Assembly: GCF_001905145.1 (NCBI RefSeq)
Contig: NZ_LWLB01000010.1
Coordinates: 27,124 to 91,123 of the forward strand
DNA from: Nocardiopsis sp. TSRI0078
GTDB taxonomy: Bacteria; Actinomycetota; Actinomycetes; Streptosporangiales; Streptosporangiaceae
Direction of reading: 5' to 3'
DNA: 64,000 nt
The translations under genes were made by a program, and so were the position numbers. Of this stretch, positions 55,293-64,000 are shown in pieces; the first letter of the stretch is position 1, and the number at the start of each line of letters is the position of its first letter. The notes under the pieces are model-generated. The model did no database searches. It was not told the DNA's origin and saw only the letters and a program-made list of their open reading frames with translations.

Positions 55293-56809
55293 GCGTGCAG
55301 CTCCTTGATGGCCGTGTCGAGTTCGCGTGCGGTGTCGGGCACCAGGGTGTGGACGCCGTCGCGGACGGTCCAGCGCCCGTCGGCCATCACGTGCCGCACG
55401 TCGGCGGCGGTGGCCGCGAAGACCGCGGCGTCGGCGGCCCGGGCCGGGTCGGCCCCGGCCAGGCGGGCGCCGTCCAGGGGGACGTTGACCAGGTCGGCCC
55501 GTGTTCCGGGGGCCAGGGCACCGGCGTCGGGCAGCCCCTCGGAACGCGGAGGTTCCTGTGGAGGTCCTCCACGAAGCACAGGGACCCCGTGCGCGCCCGG
55601 CGTCCCGTGTTCGGCGCGGATCCATCCCAGCGAGGCGTGCCCGTGCGCGGTGGCGGCGTGCAGCAGCGCACCAGCACCCAGGGTGCCGCGGCGGTGGGTG
55701 CGCAGGCGCTCGTGGAGCTCGACCGCCCGGGCCTCCTCGAACATGTCCGTCACCACGTGCTGGTCGGTGCCCAGGCTGAGCGGGGCGGGCAGTAGGTCGC
55801 CGGTGCGCGGCAGGCCGTCGGCCAGGTCGCGCTCGGTCGTGGGGCACAGGCACACGGTGGCGCCGGACGCGCGGACGTTCGCGACGTCGGCGTCGGTCAG
55901 GTGGGTGGCGTGCACCAGGCTGGTGCGCTCGGTGAGCGCGCCCGCGTCGGCGAGCACGGCCGTGGGGGTGCGGCCGTGGGCGGCCAGGCAGGCGGCGTTC
56001 TCGGCGGGCTGCTCGGAGACGTGGACGTGCAGCGGGGCGTCGTGCTCGGCGGCGAACGCGGCGACGCCGGGAAGCTGCTCCGCCGGGACGGCCCGCACCG
56101 AGTGGGCGGCCGTGCCCGTGCGCGCGTGGTCGCCGACGGGGGCGAAGGCGGCCAGGCGGTCGGCCCAGCGGTCCGTGTCCCCGTCGCCGAACCGCAGCTG
56201 GGCTCCGGCCAGCGGCTGGTGGTCGCCGCGGGCGTCCAGGCCGCCGGACAGGTAGCACACGTCCAGCAGGGTGATCCGGATCCCGGCGTCGGCCGCCGCG
56301 GCCGCCAGGGCGTGGCCCATGGCGTTGGGGTCGGCGTAGCGGGCGCCTCCGGGAGCGTGGTGGAGGTAGTGGAACTCGCCCACGCAGGTGATCCCGGCCA
56401 GGGCCATCTCGGCGTAGACCGCGCGGGCGAGGCGGCGGTAGGTGTCGGGGTCCAGGCGGTCCGCCACCCGGTACATCGTCTCGCGCCAGGTCCAGAAGGA
56501 CCCGCCGCCCGCGTGGGTGCGCCCCCGCAGCGCCCGGTGGAAGGCGTGCGAGTGGGCGTTGGCGAATCCCGGCAGGGTCAGCCCGGACAGGATCTCGGCG
56601 TCGGCGGGCGCCGGGACCCCCGCCTCCACCGAGGCGATCCGGCCGTCGGCCACCTCCACGAGCACGCCGTGCTCGGGGGTGCCGTCCCCGGCGCCGGTCC
56701 ACGCCCACTCGCACCACACGCGGTGGTCACGCGCTCCCCGGAAGCGCCTGTCGCCCGTCGGACGCGCGCCCGGCGCGGTCCCCCCGGCCGTACCGTTCGT
56801 GGTGGTCAC
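55289..56809 (-). CDS. hutF: Formimidoylglutamate deiminase
   Basis: A 506-aa amidohydrolase-superfamily enzyme. Zinc motif [16 protein letters not shown], further metal histidine in [12 protein letters not shown] and [17 protein letters not shown]. HutF turns formimidoylglutamate into N-formylglutamate plus ammonia. A region near residues 400-430 ([20 protein letters not shown]) looks like an insert compared with the usual chain and could be strain-specific. Coupled by overlap with both neighbours. Confidence 0.93.
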   Translation of the reverse strand: MTTTNGTAGGTAPGARPTGDRRFRGARDHRVWCEWAWTGAGDGTPEHGVLVEVADGRIASVEAGVPAPADAEILSGLTLPGFANAHSHAFHRALRGRTHAGGGSFWTWRETMYRVADRLDPDTYRRLARAVYAEMALAGITCVGEFHYLHHAPGGARYADPNAMGHALAAAAADAGIRITLLDVCYLSGGLDARGDHQPLAGAQLRFGDGDTDRWADRLAAFAPVGDHARTGTAAHSVRAVPAEQLPGVAAFAAEHDAPLHVHVSEQPAENAACLAAHGRTPTAVLADAGALTERTSLVHATHLTDADVANVRASGATVCLCPTTERDLADGLPRTGDLLPAPLSLGTDQHVVTDMFEEARAVELHERLRTHRRGTLGAGALLHAATAHGHASLGWIRAEHGTPGAHGVPVLRGGPPQEPPRSEGLPDAGALAPGTRADLVNVPLDGARLAGADPARAADAAVFAATAADVRHVMADGRWTVRDGVHTLVPDTARELDTAIKELHA

Positions 56810-58086
56810 GGGCTCTCCCTCCCGACGGGGCGGGCGAGCAGGTCCTGGAGCACGTCGGCGAGGGCGAGCACCCCGGAGTGACAGTCCTCGGGACGTGCCC
56901 ACTCCTCGGGGGAGTGCGACACCCCGGTCGGGTTGCGCACGTACAGCATCGCGGTGGGCACGTGGGCGGCGAGCACCCCGGCGTCGTGCCCGGCCCCGGT
57001 CGGCAGCACCGGGACCCGCGGGTCGGGGGCCCGGTCGGCGACCACGGCGGCCAGCCTGTCGCGCAGGCCGTGCGCGAACGACACGAGCGGGGTCAGGGAC
57101 TCGTTGGTCATCGCGTGGTCCACGCCGTGTTCGCGGGCGGCCCTCTCCGCCGCCCCGCGCACCCCCGCGACGACCGCGTCGAGCGCGGCGCCGTCCGCGG
57201 CCCGGGCGTCCAGCCAGGCGCTGACCAGGGAGGGGATCGCGTTCGTGCCGTTGGGGGTGACCAGCGCCTTGGCGACGGTGGCACGGGCGTCGTGCTCCTC
57301 GGCCAGGGCCCGCGCGGCCAGGACCGTGTGCGCGAACGGCAGCATGGGGTCGCTGCGGTCGGCCATGCGGGTGGTCCCGGCGTGGTCGGCGCGGCCGGTG
57401 AAGTCCATCCGCCAGCGCCCGTGCGGCCAGATCGCACTGGCCACGCCCACCGGGTGGCGGGTGTCCTCCAGGGCGCGCCCCTGTTCCACGTGCAGTTCGA
57501 CGAACACGTCCAGGTCCGCCAGGGCCCCGGGGTCGGCGCCGATGGCGTGGGGGTCGTGCCCGGCGGCCTCCATGGCCCGGGCCCAGGTGGTCCCGGAGGC
57601 GTCGGTGAGGCCGCGTGCGCGCTCGGGGGAGACCTCCCCGGCCGTCAGGCGGCTGCCCAGGCAGGGGACGCCGAACCGTCCGCCCTCCTCCTCGGCGAAC
57701 ACCGTGACGGCGAGAGGGCGCTCGGGGACGGTGCCGCGCCGCCGCAGCTCGTCCACGGCGGCCAGGGCGCTGACCACGCCCAGGGGCCCGTCGAAGGCCC
57801 CTCCACCGGGGACCGAGTCCAGGTGGGAGCCGGTGGCCACGGCGCCCGGGCCGGGCGCGCCCCACCAGGCCCACAGGTTGCCGTTGCGGTCGGCGCGCAC
57901 GTCCAGGCCGCGCGCGGCGGCGGCCTCGGTGAACCAGGCGCGCGCGTCGGTGTCCGCGCCGTTCCAGGCGTGGCGGCGGTATCCGCCGCCGGGGTCGCGG
58001 CCCACGGGTGCCAGGTCGGCCCACATCCGGTCGAAGGCCTCGGGGCCGGGGACGGTGTACTGATCGCTCACAGGGTGTTTTCCCAC
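56806..58086 (-). CDS. M20-family amidohydrolase (allantoate amidohydrolase-like)
   Basis: A 426-aa Zn-dependent hydrolase of the allantoate amidohydrolase/N-carbamoyl-amino-acid hydrolase group. Metal motifs: GSHLDSVPGGGAFDGPLGV, FAEEEGGRFGVPCLGSR, HVEQGRALED, and GAGHDAGVLAAH. In a hut operon that has hutF but no hutG, it probably removes the formyl group from N-formylglutamate; this is inferred from context. The first GTG (58086) and an in-frame GTG (58071) are both possible. Confidence 0.85.
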   Translation of the reverse strand: MGKHPVSDQYTVPGPEAFDRMWADLAPVGRDPGGGYRRHAWNGADTDARAWFTEAAAARGLDVRADRNGNLWAWWGAPGPGAVATGSHLDSVPGGGAFDGPLGVVSALAAVDELRRRGTVPERPLAVTVFAEEEGGRFGVPCLGSRLTAGEVSPERARGLTDASGTTWARAMEAAGHDPHAIGADPGALADLDVFVELHVEQGRALEDTRHPVGVASAIWPHGRWRMDFTGRADHAGTTRMADRSDPMLPFAHTVLAARALAEEHDARATVAKALVTPNGTNAIPSLVSAWLDARAADGAALDAVVAGVRGAAERAAREHGVDHAMTNESLTPLVSFAHGLRDRLAAVVADRAPDPRVPVLPTGAGHDAGVLAAHVPTAMLYVRNPTGVSHSPEEWARPEDCHSGVLALADVLQDLLARPVGRESP

Positions 58087-58167
58087 GTCGGAACGGATGG
58101 TTTCACGTGCTCCGCGCTCTCGGGCGCGGTCGGCCGGGGCGCGGCGCGTACCGCGCCCCGGCGGGCC

Positions 58168-59826
<1,659 letters not shown>

Positions 59827-59844
59827 GCGATTCTCCTTCGGGGG

Positions 59845-61392
59845 TCAGGCCAGCGGGGCGACGGACTCGGCGGCCTCGACCACCGAGCCGTCGGTGACCA
59901 GGGCGGTGGCGGCGTCGATCTCGGGGGCCAGGTGGCGGTCGGGGCCCGGGCCGGGGACCTTCTCGCGCACGGTGCGCAGCACGGCTCCGGTGGCCGGGCC
60001 GGGCTCCAGGGGCGAGCGCAGGTCCAGGGCGCGGGCCGCGGTGAGCAGCTCCACCGCCAGCACGCCGGCCAGGCCGTCCACGGCGCGGCGCAGCTTGCGG
60101 GCCGCCGACCAGCCCATGGACACGTGGTCCTCCTGCATGGCCGAGCTCGGAATGGAGTCGACGCTGGCGGGCACGGCCAGGCGCTTGAGCTCGGAGACGA
60201 TGGCGGCCTGCGTGTACTGGGCGATCATGTGCCCGGAGTCCACGCCGGGGTCGTCGGCGAGGAAGGCGGGCAGGCCGTGGGAGCGCGACACGTCGAGCAT
60301 GCGGTCGGTGCGCCGCTCGGCGATGGATGCGGTGTCGGCGACCGCGATGGCCAGGAAGTCGAGCACATAGGCCACGGGCGCGCCGTGGAAGTTGCCGTTG
60401 GACTCCACGCGGCCGTCGTCCAGCACCACCGGGTTGTCGATGACGCTGTCGAGTTCGCGCCCGGCCACGAGCAGCGCGTGGGCCAGGGTGTCGCGGGCGG
60501 CTCCGGCGACCTGCGGGGCGCAGCGCAGCGAGTAGGCGTCCTGGACGCGGTTGCAGTCGGGCCCGCGGTGGGAGGCCACGATCGGCGAGTCGGCCAGCAT
60601 CAGGCGCATGTTGGCGGCGGAGGCGGCCTGGCCGGGGTGCGGGCGCAGCCGCTGCAGCTCCTCGGCGAAGACCCGGTCGGTGCCCAGCAGCGCCTCGACG
60701 CTCATCGCGGCGGTGATGTCGGCGACCTTGAGCAGGCGTTCCAGGTCCATACAGGCCAGTACGAGCATGCCGAGCATGCCGTCGGTGCCGTTGATCAGTG
60801 CCAGGCCCTCCTTGGCGCCCAGCTCCACCGGTCGGATGCCGGCCTCGTGCAGAGCCGTGTAGGCGGGGCGGACCTCGCCGGAGGCGTCGCACACCTCCCC
60901 CTCCCCCATCAGGGCGAGGGCCACGTGCGACAGCGGCGCCAGGTCGCCGGAGCAGCCCAGGCTGCCGTACTCGTGCACGACCGGCGTGATCTGCGCGTTG
61001 AGCAGGGCGGCGAGGGTCTCGGCGGTGGCGGCCTCCACACCGGTGTTGCCCGAGGCCAGGGTGCGCAGGCGCAGCAGCATCAGGGCGCGCACGACCTCGC
61101 GCTCCACCTCGGGGCCGGTTCCGGCGGCGTGCGAGCGGATGAGCGAACGCTGCAGGCGGGCCCGCAGGTCGGGGGCGATGTGACGGGTGGCGAGGGCGCC
61201 GAAGCCGGTGCTGACCCCGTAGGCGGGAACCTCGCCGCGGGCGAGGGACTCGACCCGCTCGCGGCCGTGCCGGAGGGCCTTGCGGGACTCCTCGGAGAGG
61301 GTGACGTGCGCGCCGCGGCGGGCGACGTCGAGGACCTGGGCCGGGGTGAGGGGGGCACCGCCGACGACGACGGAAGGAACTGCTGTGGACAT
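59845..61392 (-). CDS. hutH: Histidine ammonia-lyase
   Basis: A 515-aa lyase that removes ammonia from histidine. The MIO cofactor tripeptide, usually Ala-Ser-Gly, is Cys147-Ser148-Gly149 here (EYGSLGCSGDLAPLSH). To my knowledge this cysteine variant is seen in streptomycete-type histidases, so the enzyme should be active. Active-site tyrosine segment GVSTGFGALA is intact. Start MSTAVPSV at 61392 with GGGGG just upstream; an in-frame start at 61455 would cover the operator. First gene of the hut operon. Confidence 0.95.
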   Translation of the reverse strand: MSTAVPSVVVGGAPLTPAQVLDVARRGAHVTLSEESRKALRHGRERVESLARGEVPAYGVSTGFGALATRHIAPDLRARLQRSLIRSHAAGTGPEVEREVVRALMLLRLRTLASGNTGVEAATAETLAALLNAQITPVVHEYGSLGCSGDLAPLSHVALALMGEGEVCDASGEVRPAYTALHEAGIRPVELGAKEGLALINGTDGMLGMLVLACMDLERLLKVADITAAMSVEALLGTDRVFAEELQRLRPHPGQAASAANMRLMLADSPIVASHRGPDCNRVQDAYSLRCAPQVAGAARDTLAHALLVAGRELDSVIDNPVVLDDGRVESNGNFHGAPVAYVLDFLAIAVADTASIAERRTDRMLDVSRSHGLPAFLADDPGVDSGHMIAQYTQAAIVSELKRLAVPASVDSIPSSAMQEDHVSMGWSAARKLRRAVDGLAGVLAVELLTAARALDLRSPLEPGPATGAVLRTVREKVPGPGPDRHLAPEIDAATALVTDGSVVEAAESVAPLA

Positions 61393-61446
61393 GCCCCCAT
61401 TTGATCGCCCATGAGGCCCCTGGTGAAGGGCTGACACGAGGGTTCC

Positions 61447-61462
61447 GTCTGACATGCCAGAC
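61447..61462. promoter_or_regulatory. Candidate hut operator
   Basis: GTCTG-ACATGC-CAGAC, a dyad matching at 14 of 16 positions, lies 55-70 bp upstream of hutH. It is a plausible site for the IclR-type regulator encoded at 61901, or for another histidine-responsive regulator. Confidence 0.45.
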
Positions 61463-61496
61463 AGCAGGGGCGCCTACCCGCCGGGCTCCCGCCCGG

Positions 61497-61931
61497 CTAA
61501 CGGATGACCCGCACCTCACACCGCAGCCCCGGGGCGGAAACCAGACGGACATCCCCTGTCACAAGGGCACAGTCCAACGCCTCCGCCACAGCGACGTAAG
61601 CCGCGTCATACGCGGTGAGATCGGAACGGAGCTCCCAGATCCTGTCCGCCACACCTCCGACGGGCTCCACGTGCGCGATGGCCTGCAAGCTGCAGAGCTT
61701 GCGTGCTGCCTCAGCGTCGCTGACCGACACCCTCTTCCCGAGCACGAGTCCTCGCAGGGCGTTGAGGAACTCCACCCGTTGGTGGTTGGGGGCGTACCAC
61801 TCGCTGTCAGCACCCAGAACCCGTCGCGCCATGGTCGTGGAACGCCCCGGCGCTCCGAGATAGAGGTCGATCAGGACGGACGTTGCGAGACAATCGGAGC
61901 ATGAGCCTCGTTCCGGCGGCCACCCGCGCAC
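61497..61931 (-). CDS. PIN-domain protein, probably disabled toxin
   Basis: A 144-aa frame with a PIN fold: TSVLIDLYLG, RVEFLNALRGL (E54), LTAYDAAYVAVAEAL (D109) and LVTGDVRL (D127). The first metal aspartate, expected in the L-D-T-S motif, is alanine (LATS, A16). The only good start (61931) lies inside the regulator gene on the other strand, and no antitoxin gene is next to it. Composition is less GC-rich than in neighbouring genes. Together this suggests a transferred VapC-like toxin that has lost activity and its partner. It is wedged between hutH and its regulator. Confidence 0.72.
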   Translation of the reverse strand: MRGWPPERGSCSDCLATSVLIDLYLGAPGRSTTMARRVLGADSEWYAPNHQRVEFLNALRGLVLGKRVSVSDAEAARKLCSLQAIAHVEPVGGVADRIWELRSDLTAYDAAYVAVAEALDCALVTGDVRLVSAPGLRCEVRVIR

Positions 61932-62662
61932 TGCGCCTGCTGCGCTTCCTGGCGACCCGCCCGGGGCCGGTGTCGGCCTCGGCGATCGCCGCCGAGCTCG
62001 GTGTTCCCCGCTCCAGCGTGTACCAGCTGCTGGAGGCCATGGCGCAGGAGGGCTTCGTGACCCACCTGCCCGAGGAGCGCCGCTGGGGCCTGGGGGTGGC
62101 CGCGTTCGAGATCGGCTCGGCCTATCTGCGCCACGACGGCGTGGAGCGCCTGGCCCGTCCGCTGCTGCACCAGCTCACCGAGGCCACCGGTGCCACGGCC
62201 CACCTCGGCGTGCTGCACGGCGCCGACACCCTGTACCTGCTCAAGGAGCAGCCCCCGCACGCCCCGACGCTGATCACCGGGGTGGGCGTGCGCCTGCCCG
62301 CGCACCTGACGGCGTCGGGCCGGGCCATGCTGTCCCGGCTGCCTCGCGCGCAGGTGCGCGCCCTGTATCCGGACGCGGCGGCGTTCACCAGCCGTACCGG
62401 GCGCGGCCCGGCCACCCCCGGGGAGCTGCGCCGGGTGCTGGCCGAGGAGCGGCGCCAGGGTTGGTCGATCGAGGAGGGCCAGGTCACCGAGGGCTTCGTG
62501 TCGGTGGCCGCGGCCGCCACGGACCACAACGACCGTCCTGCGGCGGCGATCAGCCTGACGGTGCCCAGCGCGCGTCCGGTCACCCCCCAGGCGCTGGCCG
62601 GCCGGGTGCGCGACGCCGCCGCCGAGCTGACCCGGCGCCTGGGCGGGCACGCCTCAACGTAG
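61901..62662 (+). CDS. IclR-family regulator, probably of hut
   Basis: A 253-aa IclR protein: N-terminal winged helix (ALRLLRFLATRPG, then AAELGVPRSSVYQLLEAMAQEGF) and C-terminal effector domain (HLGVLHGADTLYLLKEQ, LPAHLTASGRAML, WSIEEGQVTEGFVSVAAAA). Regulators of this family sit beside hut genes in several actinomycetes. GACAAT (61889-61894) six bases before the ATG is compatible with a leaderless message. An alternative TTG at 61883 exists. Its end overlaps the next gene by 9 bp. Confidence 0.88.
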   Translation: MSLVPAATRALRLLRFLATRPGPVSASAIAAELGVPRSSVYQLLEAMAQEGFVTHLPEERRWGLGVAAFEIGSAYLRHDGVERLARPLLHQLTEATGATAHLGVLHGADTLYLLKEQPPHAPTLITGVGVRLPAHLTASGRAMLSRLPRAQVRALYPDAAAFTSRTGRGPATPGELRRVLAEERRQGWSIEEGQVTEGFVSVAAAATDHNDRPAAAISLTVPSARPVTPQALAGRVRDAAAELTRRLGGHAST

Positions 62663-63334
62663 CGGCGGGGTCCGCTCCACGACGGAGGGCAGGGGCGCGG
62701 TGCGCTCCACCATCCTGAGGATCCTCTCCTTGAGCTCCTTGGGCACCTGGACGTAGAACTGCGTGGGCGCGTCCACCGCCTCCAGTCCCAGGCTCTCGGC
62801 GTCCTCGGCCCAGTTGGGCAGCTCGGCGTCGGTGCGGTGGGTGTCCAGCACGAACTCGATGAAGTAGGTGAGCCTGCGGCCGCCGGTGTGCACCTCCCGG
62901 ATGCGCCGGATCTCCGGCCAGGCGACGAAGGTCCCCTCGCCGGGGAACCACCACTTGCGTTCCTGCAGGACCGTGACGCCGTCGCTGTCGGCGCTGATGC
63001 CCTGCCTGGTGATGCGCTGCGGCAGCCCGCGCATCACGAACACGTTGCTCCCCGGGCCGACGAAGAACATGACCAGGGCCGCCGAGACCCACAGGGACAC
63101 CGAGCCGACCGTGGTCTCCTCGCGCAGCACGTGCCAGAACGTGGACCCGAGGACCACGAGGAACCCCGCGGTGAGGGCGGCGGAGAAGTAGGCCGCGGTC
63201 ATCCACATCCGCGCGTTCGGGCCGCGCAGGCTGACGTACCTGCGCAGGTGCGAGACGCTGCCGGGAGGCCGGGTCAGGTCCGAGGGGAGGGCGGGGGGCG
63301 CCGCGGAGGAGTCCGGTGGTTCGGGGGAGGCCAT
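62654..63334 (-). CDS. Hypothetical membrane protein
   Basis: A 226-aa protein with a disordered Pro/Ser start and two transmembrane helices (TAAYFSAALTAGFLVVLGS and VSLWVSAALVMFFVGPG). A soluble domain follows that looks like a bacterial PH-type beta barrel (QGISADSDGVTVLQ, FVAWPEIRRIREV, TYFIEFVLD). I assign no function. GGGGGAGG-type sequence is near the ATG at 63334. Confidence 0.78.
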   Translation of the reverse strand: MASPEPPDSSAAPPALPSDLTRPPGSVSHLRRYVSLRGPNARMWMTAAYFSAALTAGFLVVLGSTFWHVLREETTVGSVSLWVSAALVMFFVGPGSNVFVMRGLPQRITRQGISADSDGVTVLQERKWWFPGEGTFVAWPEIRRIREVHTGGRRLTYFIEFVLDTHRTDAELPNWAEDAESLGLEAVDAPTQFYVQVPKELKERILRMVERTAPLPSVVERTPPLR

Positions 63335-63446
63335 ACGCCCATTCTTCCAACTCCCGCGCGTGGTCCGCGCGCAGGAGCGGCCGTCCGGCGGCCGTGGTCG
63401 GCCAAAGCGCGGGCGGCCGCGACCCCGGGCCGTTAGAGTCCGGTGC

Positions 63447-63704
63447 ATGAGGCCGAACACGAACGAGTACGACACCGAACTGCGGGTGAACGGCGAGGTC
63501 GTCGTCCTGGACGGCATGCCCTACCAGGGACGTACCGTGCTTCCGGAGGGACCGGACCGGTTCGCCTGCCTGGAGCGCTGGGCCAAGGGGGTCGCCGAGA
63601 TGCTGGGGGAGCCGGTGACCTGGCGCGCCGAGGAGAAGGGACAGCTCGCCGGGCGCGGAACGGTGCAGCCGGGTCCCGGGGCTCAGAACCGCCGGGCGCT
63701 CTGA
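63447..63704 (+). CDS. Small hypothetical protein
   Basis: An 85-aa protein, MRPNTNEYDTELRVNGEVVV and onward, soluble and mixed alpha/beta. No family recognised. ATG start without a strong ribosome site. Its end overlaps the convergent 33-aa gene by 22 bp. Divergent from the membrane protein at 62654. Confidence 0.6.
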   Translation: MRPNTNEYDTELRVNGEVVVLDGMPYQGRTVLPEGPDRFACLERWAKGVAEMLGEPVTWRAEEKGQLAGRGTVQPGPGAQNRRAL

Positions 63705-63784
63705 GCTCCGCACTTGGCGCACTGGAACTTGCGGTCGTCGCCGAGGATCCAGTCGTGGTCCCCGCCGGTGGGGCACGTAGACAT
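63683..63784 (-). CDS. 33-aa zinc-ribbon-like peptide
   Basis: Starts MSTCPTGGDHDWILG and ends FQCAKCGAQSARRF. Three cysteines plus histidine (CPTGGDH ... CAKC) look like a single zinc knuckle. GAGGAG lies about nine bases upstream of this ATG; an ATG three codons earlier (63793) is also possible. Similar very short zinc-knuckle proteins are common in actinomycetes but rarely annotated. Role unknown. Confidence 0.65.
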   Translation of the reverse strand: MSTCPTGGDHDWILGDDRKFQCAKCGAQSARRF

Positions 63785-63938
63785 CGACACCATCTCCTCA
63801 CAGGGGCTGTCGGGGGTACGTGGCGATCACTGTATTTCCCACCAACCACACCAGTCCCGAGAATGAGAAAGTTCGTCCCTGCGCTCACGTATGGGAGGGG
63901 TCGACCCCACCTCGTCCGGAGGGGGTCCCGGACACACG

Positions 63939-63968
63939 CGGGGCCCGTCGCGATCGCGACGGGCCCCG
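63939..63968. terminator. Long palindromic hairpin
   Basis: The 26-bp stretch 63941-63966 is a perfect palindrome centred on GATC (core GTCGCGATCGCGAC), extended by two more pairs. It would form a strong hairpin with a 4-nt loop. It may end a transcript entering from the right. Nothing else is visible in 63794-64000. Confidence 0.6.
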
Positions 63969-64000
63969 GCGAAAGCCTTGGGGGGCTAGGGCCTGTTTGG

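Noticed and set aside
63979..64000. Beginning of a tRNA or rRNA gene at the right edge
   Set aside because: Too short to fold or compare; no acceptor-stem or 16S start pattern can be claimed.

Overview
The window is high-GC actinomycete chromosome. Its conserved gene order (sufR-sufB-sufD-Rieske-sufC-sufS-sufU-sufT, an ABC pair, ctaA, ctaB, tkt-tal-zwf-opcA-pgl), frequent GTG starts and 4-nt start/stop overlaps point to a Streptomyces/Nocardiopsis-type organism. A Nocardiopsaceae member is my guess, not a proof.

Layout. 1-6750: a large unrecognised protein with DNA-binding-like segments, a striking 22-bp inverted repeat, a MocR-type regulator divergent from a drug/metabolite exporter, and an iron-box-controlled DUF2470 protein. 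6750-13384 (minus): complete SUF iron-sulfur assembly operon headed by its own SufR-type regulator, with a candidate SufR operator. 13693-25873: ABC exporter, inositol-phosphatase-like enzyme, ricin-lectin membrane protein, EamA transporter, haem A synthase (ctaA), PrsW protease, haem O synthase (ctaB) and transketolase. ctaA and ctaB carry almost the same 17-bp dyad upstream. 25977-30453: transaldolase, G6PDH, OpcA and 6-phosphogluconolactonase, forming the pentose phosphate pathway with tkt. 30558-32039: a stand-alone MurE-like ligase.

32541-47718 is the accessory heart of the window: a type III CRISPR-Cas module that best fits a III-D-like arrangement. It contains Cas6, a Cas10 without HD domain but with an AGDD polymerase motif, a small RAMP, a Csx10-like RAMP, a fused double Csm3-like RAMP, Csx19 and a TIGR03986 RAMP. 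Downstream is a 730-aa protein with CARF, PD-(D/E)xK nuclease and second CARF domains in one chain, resembling but not identical to Can1. Two unrecognised genes and an AT-rich promoter island lie between effector and interference genes. I see no cas1, cas2 or CRISPR array, so crRNAs must come from elsewhere. A decayed hydrolase remnant lies at the edge.

47798-53902: DUF1697 protein, unknown protein, sodium:solute symporter with its DUF485 partner, small Lsr2-like protein and an ACT-GNAT protein. 54087-62662: histidine utilisation cluster (hutH, hutU, M20 amidohydrolase, hutF, hutI) with an IclR regulator and an apparently disabled PIN-domain gene inserted between regulator and hutH. 62654-64000: small hypothetical proteins, including a 33-aa zinc-ribbon-like peptide, and a long palindromic terminator.
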